A DNA stretch of 64,000 nt from Solitalea longa (GTDB lineage: Bacteria; Bacteroidota; Bacteroidia; Sphingobacteriales; Sphingobacteriaceae), in assembly GCF_002920915.1 (NCBI RefSeq), contig NZ_PQVF01000001.1, forward strand, positions 310,001 through 374,000. The letters run 5' to 3'. Shown piece after piece: positions 53,683-62,101 of this stretch (within the stretch, counting starts at the first letter, position 1; every line of letters begins with the position of its first letter). The translations under genes and the position numbers were made by a program. A model generated the notes under the pieces. The model saw only the letters and a list, made by a program, of their open reading frames with translations, was not told where the DNA came from and did not search any database.

Positions 53683-53720
53683 AAAAACTCTTGTTCAGAT
53701 AACAATGAACAAGAGTTTTT
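53683..53720 (+). terminator. Hairpin between the barrel gene and lptC, enclosing a false ATG
   Basis: Perfect 15-bp stem (AAAAACTCTTGTTCA at 53683-53697, its complement at 53706-53720) with an eight-base loop and a T-rich 3' arm. It acts as a terminator or attenuator in front of lptC. The ATG at 53705 lies at its loop edge, which is why that ATG is not taken as the lptC start. Confidence 0.75.
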
Positions 53721-53764
53721 ATGTTTATATCTTTGTCTGTTTTCTATTTCAAAATAGTTGTATT

Positions 53765-54325
53765 GTGAAAAACGTAGTAACGAGCCTTGCAATTGCTTTT
53801 TTATTTATTGCCACAGGCTGCGAAAATGATCTTGCCAAGGTTGATGCGATATCAGCCAAAATTGCTGAAACACCGGTTGAAACCAGTAAGGAGGTTGAAA
53901 TGATTTATTCTGACTCGGCCAAGGTTAAGGCCCGGATGATCACCCCTGTGTTTTTACAATATAAAACAGAGCAACCTTATGATGAAATGCCCAAAGGCTT
54001 GAAAATCGATTTCTTTAACCCTGGAGCAACGAAGGTCGAAAGTACCCTTACGGCAAATTATGGAATACGTAAACCAAGTGAACGTAAAATAGAAGTTAGA
54101 AATAATGTGGTGGTAATTAACCAAAAGGGAGAAAAACTAAACACCGAACGATTGGTTTGGGACGAAGCCTCCCGCAAAATATTCTCCGATAAATTTGTTA
54201 AGATTACCACTACGGATAAAATAATTCAAGGTTATGGATTGGAAGCGAACGAGGATTTGAGTAACTACAAGATTAAACAGATGAGTGGAATTGTATATCT
54301 CGACCAAACGGATTCTCTTCCATAG
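53765..54325 (+). CDS. lptC: LPS export ABC transporter periplasmic protein LptC (GTG start)
   Basis: A 186-residue lipoprotein-like bridge protein that passes LPS from LptBFG to LptA. The GTG at 53765 gives KNVVTSLAIAFLFIATGCEN with a lipobox (IATGC); the ATG at 53705 sits in a terminator hairpin. LptC features follow: VEMIYSDSAKVKARM, EMPKGLKIDFFN, VESTLTANYGI, EKLNTERLVWDE and IIQGYGLEANEDLSNYKI. Its position between the barrel and the PpiD-type gene is typical for the phylum. Confidence 0.87.
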   Translation: MKNVVTSLAIAFLFIATGCENDLAKVDAISAKIAETPVETSKEVEMIYSDSAKVKARMITPVFLQYKTEQPYDEMPKGLKIDFFNPGATKVESTLTANYGIRKPSERKIEVRNNVVVINQKGEKLNTERLVWDEASRKIFSDKFVKITTTDKIIQGYGLEANEDLSNYKIKQMSGIVYLDQTDSLP

Positions 54326-54348
54326 CGGGCGAATTCTGCACAATATAG

Positions 54349-54370
54349 ACGCCTTTACAGGCGTTTTTTT
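54349..54370 (+). terminator. Intrinsic terminator of lptC
   Basis: 6-bp stem ACGCCT / AGGCGT with a four-base loop, followed by six T residues, 24 bases after the stop codon. Confidence 0.85.
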
Positions 54371-54500
54371 GTTTAGAATTTATTGAAACACAGAATGATT
54401 TAGTTGGCGCAACTAGTTTCAAAAAAAAATTCCCAAATAGAAAAAATTTGTATCTTGCGCCGCTAAAAAATTAGAGCGTAACTATTAAAGTAAAAGAATT

Positions 54501-56609
54501 ATGTTGATGAATTTCTTACGCGAGCGTGCAGGATTTATTATTATCGGGTTTATTGGACTCGCGATTGTTGCCTTCATTGTGAGTGACATGTTCAAAGCTT
54601 CAAGTCCATTTTTACAGGACAGCAAGAGCAAAGTGGGTGTAATTGCAGGTGAAGACATCTCTTACCAGGATTTTAACGGCAAAGTGGAGCAAAACATGGA
54701 CGCCATGCGTCAGCAAATGGGTGGAAACGTTCCTCCTCAAATGACAGGTTATGCTCAGGAACAGGCTTGGAATCAATTGGTACAGGAAATTGTTTTCAAA
54801 AAGCAAACAGAAAAAGCCGGAATTGAAGTAGGCGGCGAAGAATTATTTGATCTTATTCAGGGTAAAAATCCGGATCCTCAGATTCGTAGAATGTTTACCA
54901 ATCCTCAAACTGGAGAATTTGATTCAAAATCAGTAGTTACCTTCCTTAAAGGAATGGAAGCAAATGATCCTAGTGGTGCTACAAAAAAACAATGGTTAGA
55001 ATTTGAGAAAAATCTTGCGGCTAACCGTTCTATTCAAAAATATATTAACATGGTAAGTGGTGCTATGTATGCCACTTCATTAGAGCTTAATCAGCTTAAT
55101 ACATCTAATACAAAATTAGCGAACGCTAAAATTGTAATGTTACCTTATTCATCAGTAGCTGATGCTGAAATCAAAGTTGAAGAAAGTGATATTGAAAAAT
55201 ATTATAACGACAACAAATACAAATACAAACAAAAACAAGATCAGCGCACAATTGAATATGTTGTAATGGATGTTGTTCCTTCAAAGGAAGACTCGGCTGC
55301 AGCGCAAAAAGATATTCAGAAAATTGCAGAAGAGTTTAAAGCATCAACACAAGACTCATTGTTCTTTGTGGCAATCGCGGATACAAAAGCTCCTTTAACT
55401 TTTGTTAAAAAAGCGCAGTTAGATGCCAAACTCGATACTTCTTTATACAATGCTCCTGTAGGAACTGTATATGGTCCTTATTTTGAAAACGGTGCCTATA
55501 AAGTTGCCAAATTACTAGGTGTAAAAAATATTGCAGACTCAGTAAAAGCACGTCACATTTTAATTGGTGCACAAAAAGGAGGTTTAACTCCTGTTGGTTT
55601 AGCCAAGGCTGATAGCTTGAAGAAATTAATCCAAACTGGTAAAGCTTCTTTTGCTGATTTGGCAAAAGCGAATTCTGATGACCCAGGATCAGGTGCAAAA
55701 GGAGGAGAACTGGGTTACTTTGGTCGTAATATGATGGTGCCTCAATTCGAGAACGCTTCCTTTGGTGGTAAAGTTGGAGATCTGGTGGTTGTTCAAACGC
55801 AATATGGCGTTCACTTAATTGAAGTTCAGGATCAGAAAAATGTATCAAAAGCGGTTAAAATCGCTGTTGTTGATCGTGTTTTCTCTCCAAGCCAAAGTTC
55901 ACGTCAAACTGCTTTCGCTAAAGCAAATAATTTTGTGGCCGGAATTAAAGAAGCTAAAAGCTTTACTGAAGCAACAGAGAAAGCGAAATTATCAAAACGT
56001 ATTTCAGATAACTTAAATGCTACTGGTTCGGAGATCCCTGGCTTAGAGTCATCTCGTGAGATCATTCGTTGGACGTTCAGTGCTGAGAAAAATGATGTTT
56101 CTAATGTTTTTGAAACAGGCGAAAAATATGTTGTGGCTCACTTAATTCAGATTCGTGATAAAGGCTATGTTCCTTTAGAATATGTTAAATCTGAAATTGA
56201 GGTAGCGGTTAAGCAAGAGAAAAAAGCTGAAAAGTTAACAGCAAAAGTTAGTGCCGCAGCTTCTGGTGCTTCATCAATTGATGCAGTTGCCGGAAAATTG
56301 GGTGCAGCAGTGCAACCATTACAAGGTGTTAGCTTCGGCAATCCTATTGTAGACGGCGCAGGTATGGAACCTAAATTATTTGGATCTATATTCGGATCTG
56401 CAGCTGGTAAAATAAGCAAAGCTGTTGCAGGTGAAAAAGGTGTTTATGTGTTTATTGTAGATAACTTTACCACTCCTACACCTATTTCAGATGTAAAATC
56501 GTTCCGTCGTTCGGTAGAAATGATGCAAAAACAATCATCGGCTGCCGGTACTTTTGAGGCTTTACAAGACAAAGCTAAGATCGTTGATAACCGCGGAAAA
56601 TTTTATTAG
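54501..56609 (+). CDS. PpiD/SurA-type membrane-anchored peptidyl-prolyl isomerase
   Basis: Envelope foldase of 702 residues. A single N-terminal membrane helix (about 9-30: RAGFIIIGFIGLAIVAFIV) anchors it in the inner membrane with the bulk in the periplasm. A SurA_N-like helical domain (about 35-235) is followed by the parvulin domain (about 348-437: KARHILIGAQKGG, SDDPGSGAKGGELGYFGR, FENASFGGKVGDLVVV, YGVHLIEV) and further chaperone-like segments. It assists outer-membrane protein folding. It follows lptC after its terminator. Confidence 0.92.
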   Translation: MLMNFLRERAGFIIIGFIGLAIVAFIVSDMFKASSPFLQDSKSKVGVIAGEDISYQDFNGKVEQNMDAMRQQMGGNVPPQMTGYAQEQAWNQLVQEIVFKKQTEKAGIEVGGEELFDLIQGKNPDPQIRRMFTNPQTGEFDSKSVVTFLKGMEANDPSGATKKQWLEFEKNLAANRSIQKYINMVSGAMYATSLELNQLNTSNTKLANAKIVMLPYSSVADAEIKVEESDIEKYYNDNKYKYKQKQDQRTIEYVVMDVVPSKEDSAAAQKDIQKIAEEFKASTQDSLFFVAIADTKAPLTFVKKAQLDAKLDTSLYNAPVGTVYGPYFENGAYKVAKLLGVKNIADSVKARHILIGAQKGGLTPVGLAKADSLKKLIQTGKASFADLAKANSDDPGSGAKGGELGYFGRNMMVPQFENASFGGKVGDLVVVQTQYGVHLIEVQDQKNVSKAVKIAVVDRVFSPSQSSRQTAFAKANNFVAGIKEAKSFTEATEKAKLSKRISDNLNATGSEIPGLESSREIIRWTFSAEKNDVSNVFETGEKYVVAHLIQIRDKGYVPLEYVKSEIEVAVKQEKKAEKLTAKVSAAASGASSIDAVAGKLGAAVQPLQGVSFGNPIVDGAGMEPKLFGSIFGSAAGKISKAVAGEKGVYVFIVDNFTTPTPISDVKSFRRSVEMMQKQSSAAGTFEALQDKAKIVDNRGKFY

Positions 56610-56636
56610 GACCTAGTTAAAAATCATCAACATATA

Positions 56637-56666
56637 AAGCGTCCCGATATACTCGGGACGCTTTTT
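56637..56666 (+). terminator. Intrinsic terminator of the PpiD-type gene
   Basis: Perfect 9-bp GC-rich stem GCGTCCCGA / TCGGGACGC with a five-base loop and five T residues, 30 bases after the stop codon. Confidence 0.92.
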
Positions 56667-56715
56667 GTTTGCATTCTTTTAACAGGTAATAAAACAAGAT
56701 CAGCAGTAATTAGTT

Positions 56716-56723
56716 ATTTTTGT
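56716..56723 (+). promoter_or_regulatory. -7 box candidate of the DUF2480 gene
   Basis: Perfect TAnnTTTG (TATTTTTG), 42 bases before the ATG at 56766. No clear -33 box is seen. Confidence 0.35.
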
Positions 56724-56765
56724 ATAAATTATTGTTTGAAACAATAGTTTTCGGCACTTAGCAGT

Positions 56766-57281
56766 ATGGAAATTCAGGAAAATATTATAAATAAAGTAGC
56801 AAATAGCGGTCTTATTAGCTTTGACCTATCGACTTATTATCATAGAGGAGAGCGAGTTCTATATGATATAAAGGATAATTTATTTCATGAATTGATCCTG
56901 CGTGAAAAGGATTTCAGGGAATTTGTGAAGGAACATGATTGGTCGAAGTATGATGGAAAAAATGTAGCAATTACTTGTTCTTCGGACGCTATTGTTCCTA
57001 CTTGGGCGTATATGCTTTTAGCAACCAAATTAGAACCGTATACAAATCGTGTGGTCTTTGGCAACCTTGACGCATTAGAAACCGTCTTGTTTAGAGATGC
57101 ACTAGCTACTGTAGACCTTGAACAGTTTCGTGATCAACGTATGGTAATTAAAGGGTGCGGAGATATTCCTGTACCAGTTTCGGCATATGTGGAAATTACT
57201 GCATTGCTTCGTCCTGTGGTCAAAAGTATTATGTATGGTGAACCATGCTCTACAGTGCCCCTTTACAAAAGAAAAGATTAG
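56766..57281 (+). CDS. DUF2480 family protein
   Basis: A 171-residue cytoplasmic protein with the DUF2480 pattern: ISFDLSTYYHRGERVLYDIK, LILREKDFREFVKEHDW, VAITCSSDAIVPTWAYMLL and RMVIKGCGDIPVPVSAYVE. The family is almost restricted to Bacteroidetes and its function is unknown; it often lies near metabolism genes. The conserved Cys residues (TCSSDA, KGCGD) may bind a metal. It has its own promoter candidate. Confidence 0.87.
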   Translation: MEIQENIINKVANSGLISFDLSTYYHRGERVLYDIKDNLFHELILREKDFREFVKEHDWSKYDGKNVAITCSSDAIVPTWAYMLLATKLEPYTNRVVFGNLDALETVLFRDALATVDLEQFRDQRMVIKGCGDIPVPVSAYVEITALLRPVVKSIMYGEPCSTVPLYKRKD

Positions 57282-57380
57282 AGGGACGAAAAGTGCTAGT
57301 GAGTAAAATTATTTATGGCATTTTTGCGTGTATCTGTTGAAAAAAGTATTTTAAACGCATCTGCCAGCTAATTCAATAGT

Positions 57381-58190
57381 ATGAAAACAAAGCATCTGAT
57401 TATTTTATTTCTCGTTCTCTCAGTTACTTTTACTACCGTAAGGGCGCAAAACACTCATGCTCTTATAGCTCCTCCATTCCAGATTGGTGAAGAGTTAACC
57501 TATAAATTTAAGTATGGTATTTTTAACTGTGCCGAAGGTACCATGCGTATTGAAGAGTCGCAGAAGGAGTTTAACCATATTAAACCATACCGGTTAGTTG
57601 CAAAAGGGCACACTGTTAGTGCCGTTGCATTAATTACCAAGGTTCGCAATAGGTACGATTCTTATATAAGTCCAACTTCATTAAAACCTTTTTTATTTAC
57701 AGAAAGTGTGCGTGAAGGTGATTATAAGCGTGATAGTTACGCCAGCTTTGATCACAAAAACAAAATAGTTAATTCAAATAAAGGATCATTCCCTATTGGT
57801 GATAATACGCTTGATGTATTGTCTGCATTATATTACGCCCGAGCCCTTGATCTTTCAAGTGTTAAAGTTGGAAGTACTATTAAATTCGATTTTTTTCTAG
57901 ATGATCAAACCTATCCGATAGCAATTACTTATGTAGGAAATGAGAAAATAAAAACTCCTTTTGGAAAGGTTGATTGCATGAAATTTACCCCTTCGGTTGT
58001 GGAGGGCAGAGTTTTTCGTAAGAATTCAAAAATGTATTTGTGGGTTACTAATGATGCTAATCGAGTTCCCGTAAGGGCAGAAGTTGAAATTCTCATAGGT
58101 TCACTGCGACTGGATTTAACAAACTATAAAAACCTCAAATATCCGGTTGGGTATAATCTTCCCGAAAATATTGAACGGGCAAGCAAGTAG
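57381..58190 (+). CDS. DUF3108 domain protein, exported
   Basis: A 269-residue protein with a signal peptide ending TVRAQ, then a DUF3108-like beta-rich domain: FQIGEELTYKFKYGIFNCAEG, VRNRYDSYISPTSLKPFLFTE and YAS-F-D, then KMYLWVTNDANRVPVRAEVE (family-like ending). DUF3108 proteins resemble LolA/LolB-type envelope proteins; the function is unknown. It is followed by a strong terminator at 58239. Confidence 0.85.
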   Translation: MKTKHLIILFLVLSVTFTTVRAQNTHALIAPPFQIGEELTYKFKYGIFNCAEGTMRIEESQKEFNHIKPYRLVAKGHTVSAVALITKVRNRYDSYISPTSLKPFLFTESVREGDYKRDSYASFDHKNKIVNSNKGSFPIGDNTLDVLSALYYARALDLSSVKVGSTIKFDFFLDDQTYPIAITYVGNEKIKTPFGKVDCMKFTPSVVEGRVFRKNSKMYLWVTNDANRVPVRAEVEILIGSLRLDLTNYKNLKYPVGYNLPENIERASK

Positions 58191-58238
58191 GGGTGATTAA
58201 AAGAAAAAACCTTTGGGCGAAATAATTTGTTAATTTTG

Positions 58239-58284
58239 CACTTTACTTTACGGTGGTACTGTAGAAAGTAAAGTGTTTTTTTTT
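58239..58284 (+). terminator. Intrinsic terminator of the DUF3108 gene
   Basis: Stem CACTTTACTTT / AAAGTAAAGTG with a 15-base loop, followed by a run of nine T residues. A perfect -7-like TAATTTTG (58231-58238) immediately precedes it, but its TTTG at -33 is only 15 bases away, so the promoter for the next gene is uncertain. Confidence 0.88.
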
Positions 58285-58298
58285 ATAAGATAGGGAAG

Positions 58299-58862
58299 AT
58301 GATTCAGGTTGAAAACTCATTGGTGCATGAAGAATTAATAAGTGAAGAGTTCGTTTGTAATTTAAACAGATGCAAAGGTGCTTGTTGTGTTATGGGAAAT
58401 TCTGGCGCTCCGTTAGAAGAAGAAGAGTTGAAAATTCTGGAAGAAATTTACCCTAAGGTTAAACCTTATTTAACTGAAAAGGGTATTGCTGCTATTGAAA
58501 AAGACGGTGTGTATGTAAAGGATTTCGAAGACGAATACACTACAACATGTGTTGATGGAGATAAAGAGTGTGCCTACACTATTTTTGAAAATGGAATAGC
58601 CTTTTGTGGAATTGAAAAAGCAAATCGGGAAGGGGTAATTGACTTTAAAAAGCCTATTTCTTGCCATTTATACCCTATCCGCATTACAAAATATCCGGAG
58701 TTTGATGTTTTGAATTATGACCAATGGCATATCTGCTCTGCAGCTTGTGAACATGGTAAGGCTTTAAAAGTTCCGGTTTATCAATTTCTTAAAGACCCCC
58801 TTATTCGTAAGTATGGCGAACAATGGTTTAAGGAATTAGAAGAACAGATTTTAGCTATGTGA
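58299..58862 (+). CDS. DUF3109 family cysteine-rich protein
   Basis: A 187-residue cytoplasmic protein. A cluster of conserved Cys (NLNRCKGACCVMG at about 21-33, later TTCVDGDKECAY, AFCGIEK, ISCHLYP, WHICSAACEHG) matches DUF3109, a YkgJ-like zinc/iron-cluster family of unknown role in Bacteroidetes. At least nine Cys are present, enough for a metal or Fe-S centre. The start is the ATG at 58299. It precedes the polysaccharide cluster on the same strand, separated by 96 bases. Confidence 0.87.
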   Translation: MIQVENSLVHEELISEEFVCNLNRCKGACCVMGNSGAPLEEEELKILEEIYPKVKPYLTEKGIAAIEKDGVYVKDFEDEYTTTCVDGDKECAYTIFENGIAFCGIEKANREGVIDFKKPISCHLYPIRITKYPEFDVLNYDQWHICSAACEHGKALKVPVYQFLKDPLIRKYGEQWFKELEEQILAM

Positions 58863-58958
58863 GTGCTTTTTAATAAAATTTATATAAATTCGCCGCAAAA
58901 ATTTGTTATTCCTAATCATAGTTGTTAGGAAACGAATTACATCAAAAACTAAGAATAC

Positions 58959-59840
58959 GTGAAAGGAATTATTCTCGCCGGCGGCTCTGGAACACGTCTA
59001 CATCCCCTAACATTGGCTATGAGCAAGCAGTTAATGCCTGTGTATGATAAACCGATGATTTATTATCCATTGTCAACCCTAATGCTTTCTGGGATTCGTG
59101 AAATTTTAATCATTTCTACTCCTCATGATCTTCCAAGTTTTGAGAAACTACTGGGTACAGGAGTAGAATTAGGTTGTAAATTCAGCTATAAAGTACAAGA
59201 ACAACCCAATGGGTTAGCACAAGCATTTGTAATTGGAGAGGATTTTATTGGAGAGGATGATGTTGCCTTAATATTAGGTGATAATATCTTTTTTGCCAAT
59301 GGGCTTGCTGAATTACTCCAGGGTTGTAATAAGCCTGATGGAGGTATAGTATTCGCCTATCATGTGTCTGATCCTGAACGTTATGGGGTAGTAGAGTTCG
59401 ATAATGATAAAAATGTTATTTCTATTGAGGAAAAACCTTTGCATCCTAAATCACACTTTGCAGTTCCAGGCTTATACTTTTATAATAACGAAGTTGTTAA
59501 AATAGCTAAAGCCATCAAACCTTCAGCACGTGGTGAATATGAAATAACGGATGTCAATAACGAATATCTGAAGCAAGGTAAGCTTAAGGTTCGTACGCTT
59601 AATAGAGGCACAGCATGGCTTGATACAGGAACCTTTGCATCGTTAATGCAGGCGGGACAGTTCGTTCAGGTAATTGAAGAGCGTCAAGGGCTTAAAGTTG
59701 GCTGTATCGAAGAAATTGCTTTTCGTATGGGTTATATTTCTCCAAAGCAATTGCGTTTAGTTGCAGAACCTTTAAAGAAGAGTGGTTATGGCAACTATCT
59801 CTTGAGCATGCTTAGCCAACAAGAAGAAGCTTATTTATAG
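58959..59840 (+). CDS. rmlA: Glucose-1-phosphate thymidylyltransferase RmlA (GTG start)
   Basis: Makes dTDP-glucose for rhamnose or other deoxysugars. It has 293 residues, with the nucleotidyltransferase signature [13 protein letters not shown] (6-18), [39 protein letters not shown] and [17 protein letters not shown]. The start codon is GTG at 58959, matching the fold exactly. rmlB, rmlC and rmlD are not in the window and would be expected further right or elsewhere. It is the first gene of the surface-polysaccharide cluster. Confidence 0.95.
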   Translation: MKGIILAGGSGTRLHPLTLAMSKQLMPVYDKPMIYYPLSTLMLSGIREILIISTPHDLPSFEKLLGTGVELGCKFSYKVQEQPNGLAQAFVIGEDFIGEDDVALILGDNIFFANGLAELLQGCNKPDGGIVFAYHVSDPERYGVVEFDNDKNVISIEEKPLHPKSHFAVPGLYFYNNEVVKIAKAIKPSARGEYEITDVNNEYLKQGKLKVRTLNRGTAWLDTGTFASLMQAGQFVQVIEERQGLKVGCIEEIAFRMGYISPKQLRLVAEPLKKSGYGNYLLSMLSQQEEAYL

Positions 59841-59913
59841 AGTTGTTAGAGCGAGAAATAACTGCCCTTAAAGATAATGGAGAACAACTTTCAGAATATT
59901 AAAATAAATAATC

Positions 59914-60891
59914 ATGAAATATATTAGTCAACAATTAAAACAGTTTTCTAAGCAGATAAAATTTGCAGTTGATAACTACCAACCTCATGGAATCGAAAAG
60001 AGCAAGTTGTCAAATGTTGTAATTTGCGGAATGGGCGGGTCTGGAATTGCCGGACGCATTGTTAAAGGTTATTTTAATGATAAACTGGATTTACCTGTTG
60101 AAGTAATTAATGATTATACATTACCTCGTTACACAGGTCCAAAAACATTGGCAATTTTTTGTTCTTACTCAGGTAATACAGAAGAAACTATTGCTGCCTA
60201 TAAGATTGCTCAGGAAAAAGGTTGTCAGATAGTTGTTATTAGCAGCGGTGGTGAACTTGAAAAATTGGCAATTCATAATGAAAATAAAGTTTATAAAGTA
60301 GAGGGTGGTTTACAGCCTCGTATGGCTTTAGGCTCGCCGCTTACCTATTTGTTTTTTATATTCTTTGATCTTCTTGGTCAATACAAAAACGCTGATATTC
60401 AGAAAATAGTTGACTTTGTGGTTAACAGCGATGATTATGTTCTTCAAACCAATGAGATGGTAGCCCGTTTTAACGGAACCATTAAAAATAAATTTGTAAT
60501 TATTACAGATTCGTTTTTTGAAGGTGTGGCTACTCGTTTCGCGCAGCAAGTTCAGGAAAATGCTAAGTTGGAGGCGTTTGTACAAGTATTGCCAGAGGCA
60601 AATCATAATGTAATTGAAAGCTATTATAATAAGCTAGATACCAATTTTATCTTCCTGAATAGCCGTAATAACCATAGAACTAATCTTCGTTTTGCTTTCG
60701 TTAAAGAATTATTGGCGAAGTATGATGTATCGGCAATGGAATTATTAGTGAAGGATACTTCGCTAAATACATTATTCCATATTATTTATCAATTAGATTG
60801 GTTGTCATTACAAATTGCTGATAAAGTAGGGGCTGTTTCCAATGAAATACCTAACATTATTTCCCTTAAAGATTTTTTAAGTAAACAATAG
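59914..60891 (+). CDS. Bifunctional phosphoglucose/phosphomannose isomerase-type SIS protein
   Basis: A 325-residue sugar isomerase-type protein: SIS domain with VVICGMGGSGIAGRIVKGYF, the phosphosugar loop CSYSGNTEETIAAY and GGLQPRMALGSPL; a second SIS half follows with the active-site-like EANHNVIESY (Glu, His). The length and order fit the archaeal/Bacteroidetes PGI/PMI family, which interconverts Fru-6-P with Glc-6-P and Man-6-P. Next to gmd it would feed mannose-6-phosphate to GDP-mannose. Confidence 0.87.
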   Translation: MKYISQQLKQFSKQIKFAVDNYQPHGIEKSKLSNVVICGMGGSGIAGRIVKGYFNDKLDLPVEVINDYTLPRYTGPKTLAIFCSYSGNTEETIAAYKIAQEKGCQIVVISSGGELEKLAIHNENKVYKVEGGLQPRMALGSPLTYLFFIFFDLLGQYKNADIQKIVDFVVNSDDYVLQTNEMVARFNGTIKNKFVIITDSFFEGVATRFAQQVQENAKLEAFVQVLPEANHNVIESYYNKLDTNFIFLNSRNNHRTNLRFAFVKELLAKYDVSAMELLVKDTSLNTLFHIIYQLDWLSLQIADKVGAVSNEIPNIISLKDFLSKQ

Positions 60892-60898
60892 ATATCGA

Positions 60899-60925
60899 AA
60901 GGGATTTTTCTCCCTTGTTTTATTA
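60899..60925 (+). terminator. Weak terminator-like hairpin after the isomerase gene
   Basis: 6-bp stem AAGGGA / TCCCTT with a six-base loop, followed by GTTTTATTAT. The short stem makes it uncertain; gmd may be partly read through. Confidence 0.45.
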
Positions 60926-60945
60926 TAACCTAAGTTTTATCAGAA

Positions 60946-62082
60946 TTGAAAACGGCCTTAATTACAGGTGTGACTGGTCAAGATGGTGCTTATTTAGCAG
61001 AATTTCTGTTAAAGAAGGGCTATTTTGTTCATGGTCTTAAACGCAGAAGCTCATTGTTCAATACCGACCGTATTGACCATTTATATCAGGACCCTCACGA
61101 GGAGAATCTTAATTTTAAATTGCACTACAGCGATTTAACAGACTCAACTAACTTAATCCGTATTATTCAGGAAACTCAGCCCGATGAGATTTATAACCTT
61201 GCGGCCATGAGTCATGTTAAAGTTAGTTTTGATACGCCTGAGTATACAGCTAATGCTGATGGAATAGGAACTCTGAGGATTCTGGAAGCTGTTAGGTTAT
61301 TAGGTTTAACTCAAAAGACGAAGGTTTATCAGGCTTCAACGTCAGAACTTTATGGTCTTGTTCAGGCCGTTCCCCAAAGTGAAACCACGCCTTTTTACCC
61401 ACGATCACCATATGCGGTTGCTAAACTTTATGGTTATTGGATTACGGTAAACTATAGAGAAGCCTATGGTATGTATGCTTGTAATGGAATTCTTTTCAAT
61501 CATGAAAGCCCGATAAGAGGTGAGACGTTTGTTACACGCAAAATTACCCGTGCTGCGGCGAAAATTGCTCTTGGCCTTCAGGATAAATTATACCTTGGAA
61601 ACCTGGACGCTAAACGAGATTGGGGACATGCGAAGGATTATGTGGAAGCGATGTGGTTAATTCTTCAACAAGAAAGTGCTGAGGATTACGTGATTGCTAC
61701 CGGAATAACTACTCCTGTTCGAGAGTTTGTTCGCATGGCTTTTGCTGAATTAGGTATTCATTTGGAGTTTAGTGGTAAGGAGGAGAATGAAAAAGGTGTA
61801 ATTGTTGATCTTGATCTGGAACGTTTAAAAGAACTTGATATCAATAGTGATAATTTACATTTGGGAACAACTGTTGTTAAGGTTGACCCTAAATACTATC
61901 GCCCTACCGAAGTTGATTTATTGTTAGGTGATCCAACTAAAGCGAATGAAAAACTAGGATGGACGCCAAAATATGATTTGCAGGGCTTGGTTACTGATAT
62001 GGTTCAATCTGATTTGCATTTGATGAAGAAGGATAAGTATTTAGCCGATGGAGGCTTCAAAACCTTAAACTATTTTGAATAG
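60946..62082 (+). CDS. gmd: GDP-mannose 4,6-dehydratase Gmd (TTG start)
   Basis: Makes GDP-4-keto-6-deoxymannose, precursor of GDP-fucose, GDP-rhamnose or perosamine. It has 378 residues: NADP-binding [13 protein letters not shown] (Gly8-Gly14), [26 protein letters not shown], catalytic Tyr156 and Lys160 in [10 protein letters not shown], and [15 protein letters not shown]. In Gmd of other bacteria the last motif usually reads S-P-R-R-G; here Ile190 replaces the first Arg. The start codon is TTG at 60946. It precedes the export-protein gene by 19 bases. Confidence 0.94.
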   Translation: MKTALITGVTGQDGAYLAEFLLKKGYFVHGLKRRSSLFNTDRIDHLYQDPHEENLNFKLHYSDLTDSTNLIRIIQETQPDEIYNLAAMSHVKVSFDTPEYTANADGIGTLRILEAVRLLGLTQKTKVYQASTSELYGLVQAVPQSETTPFYPRSPYAVAKLYGYWITVNYREAYGMYACNGILFNHESPIRGETFVTRKITRAAAKIALGLQDKLYLGNLDAKRDWGHAKDYVEAMWLILQQESAEDYVIATGITTPVREFVRMAFAELGIHLEFSGKEENEKGVIVDLDLERLKELDINSDNLHLGTTVVKVDPKYYRPTEVDLLLGDPTKANEKLGWTPKYDLQGLVTDMVQSDLHLMKKDKYLADGGFKTLNYFE

Positions 62083-62101
62083 AGAACTTTTAAAAGCCGG
62101 C

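Noticed and set aside
55405-55848. 147-codon antisense frame inside the PpiD-type gene
   Set aside because: It overlaps the parvulin domain, is low in complexity and has no signal of its own.
58212-58238. Promoter for the DUF3109 gene (TTTG and TAATTTTG)
   Set aside because: The spacing is only 15 bases, and the -7-like box abuts the terminator stem, so a functional promoter there is doubtful.
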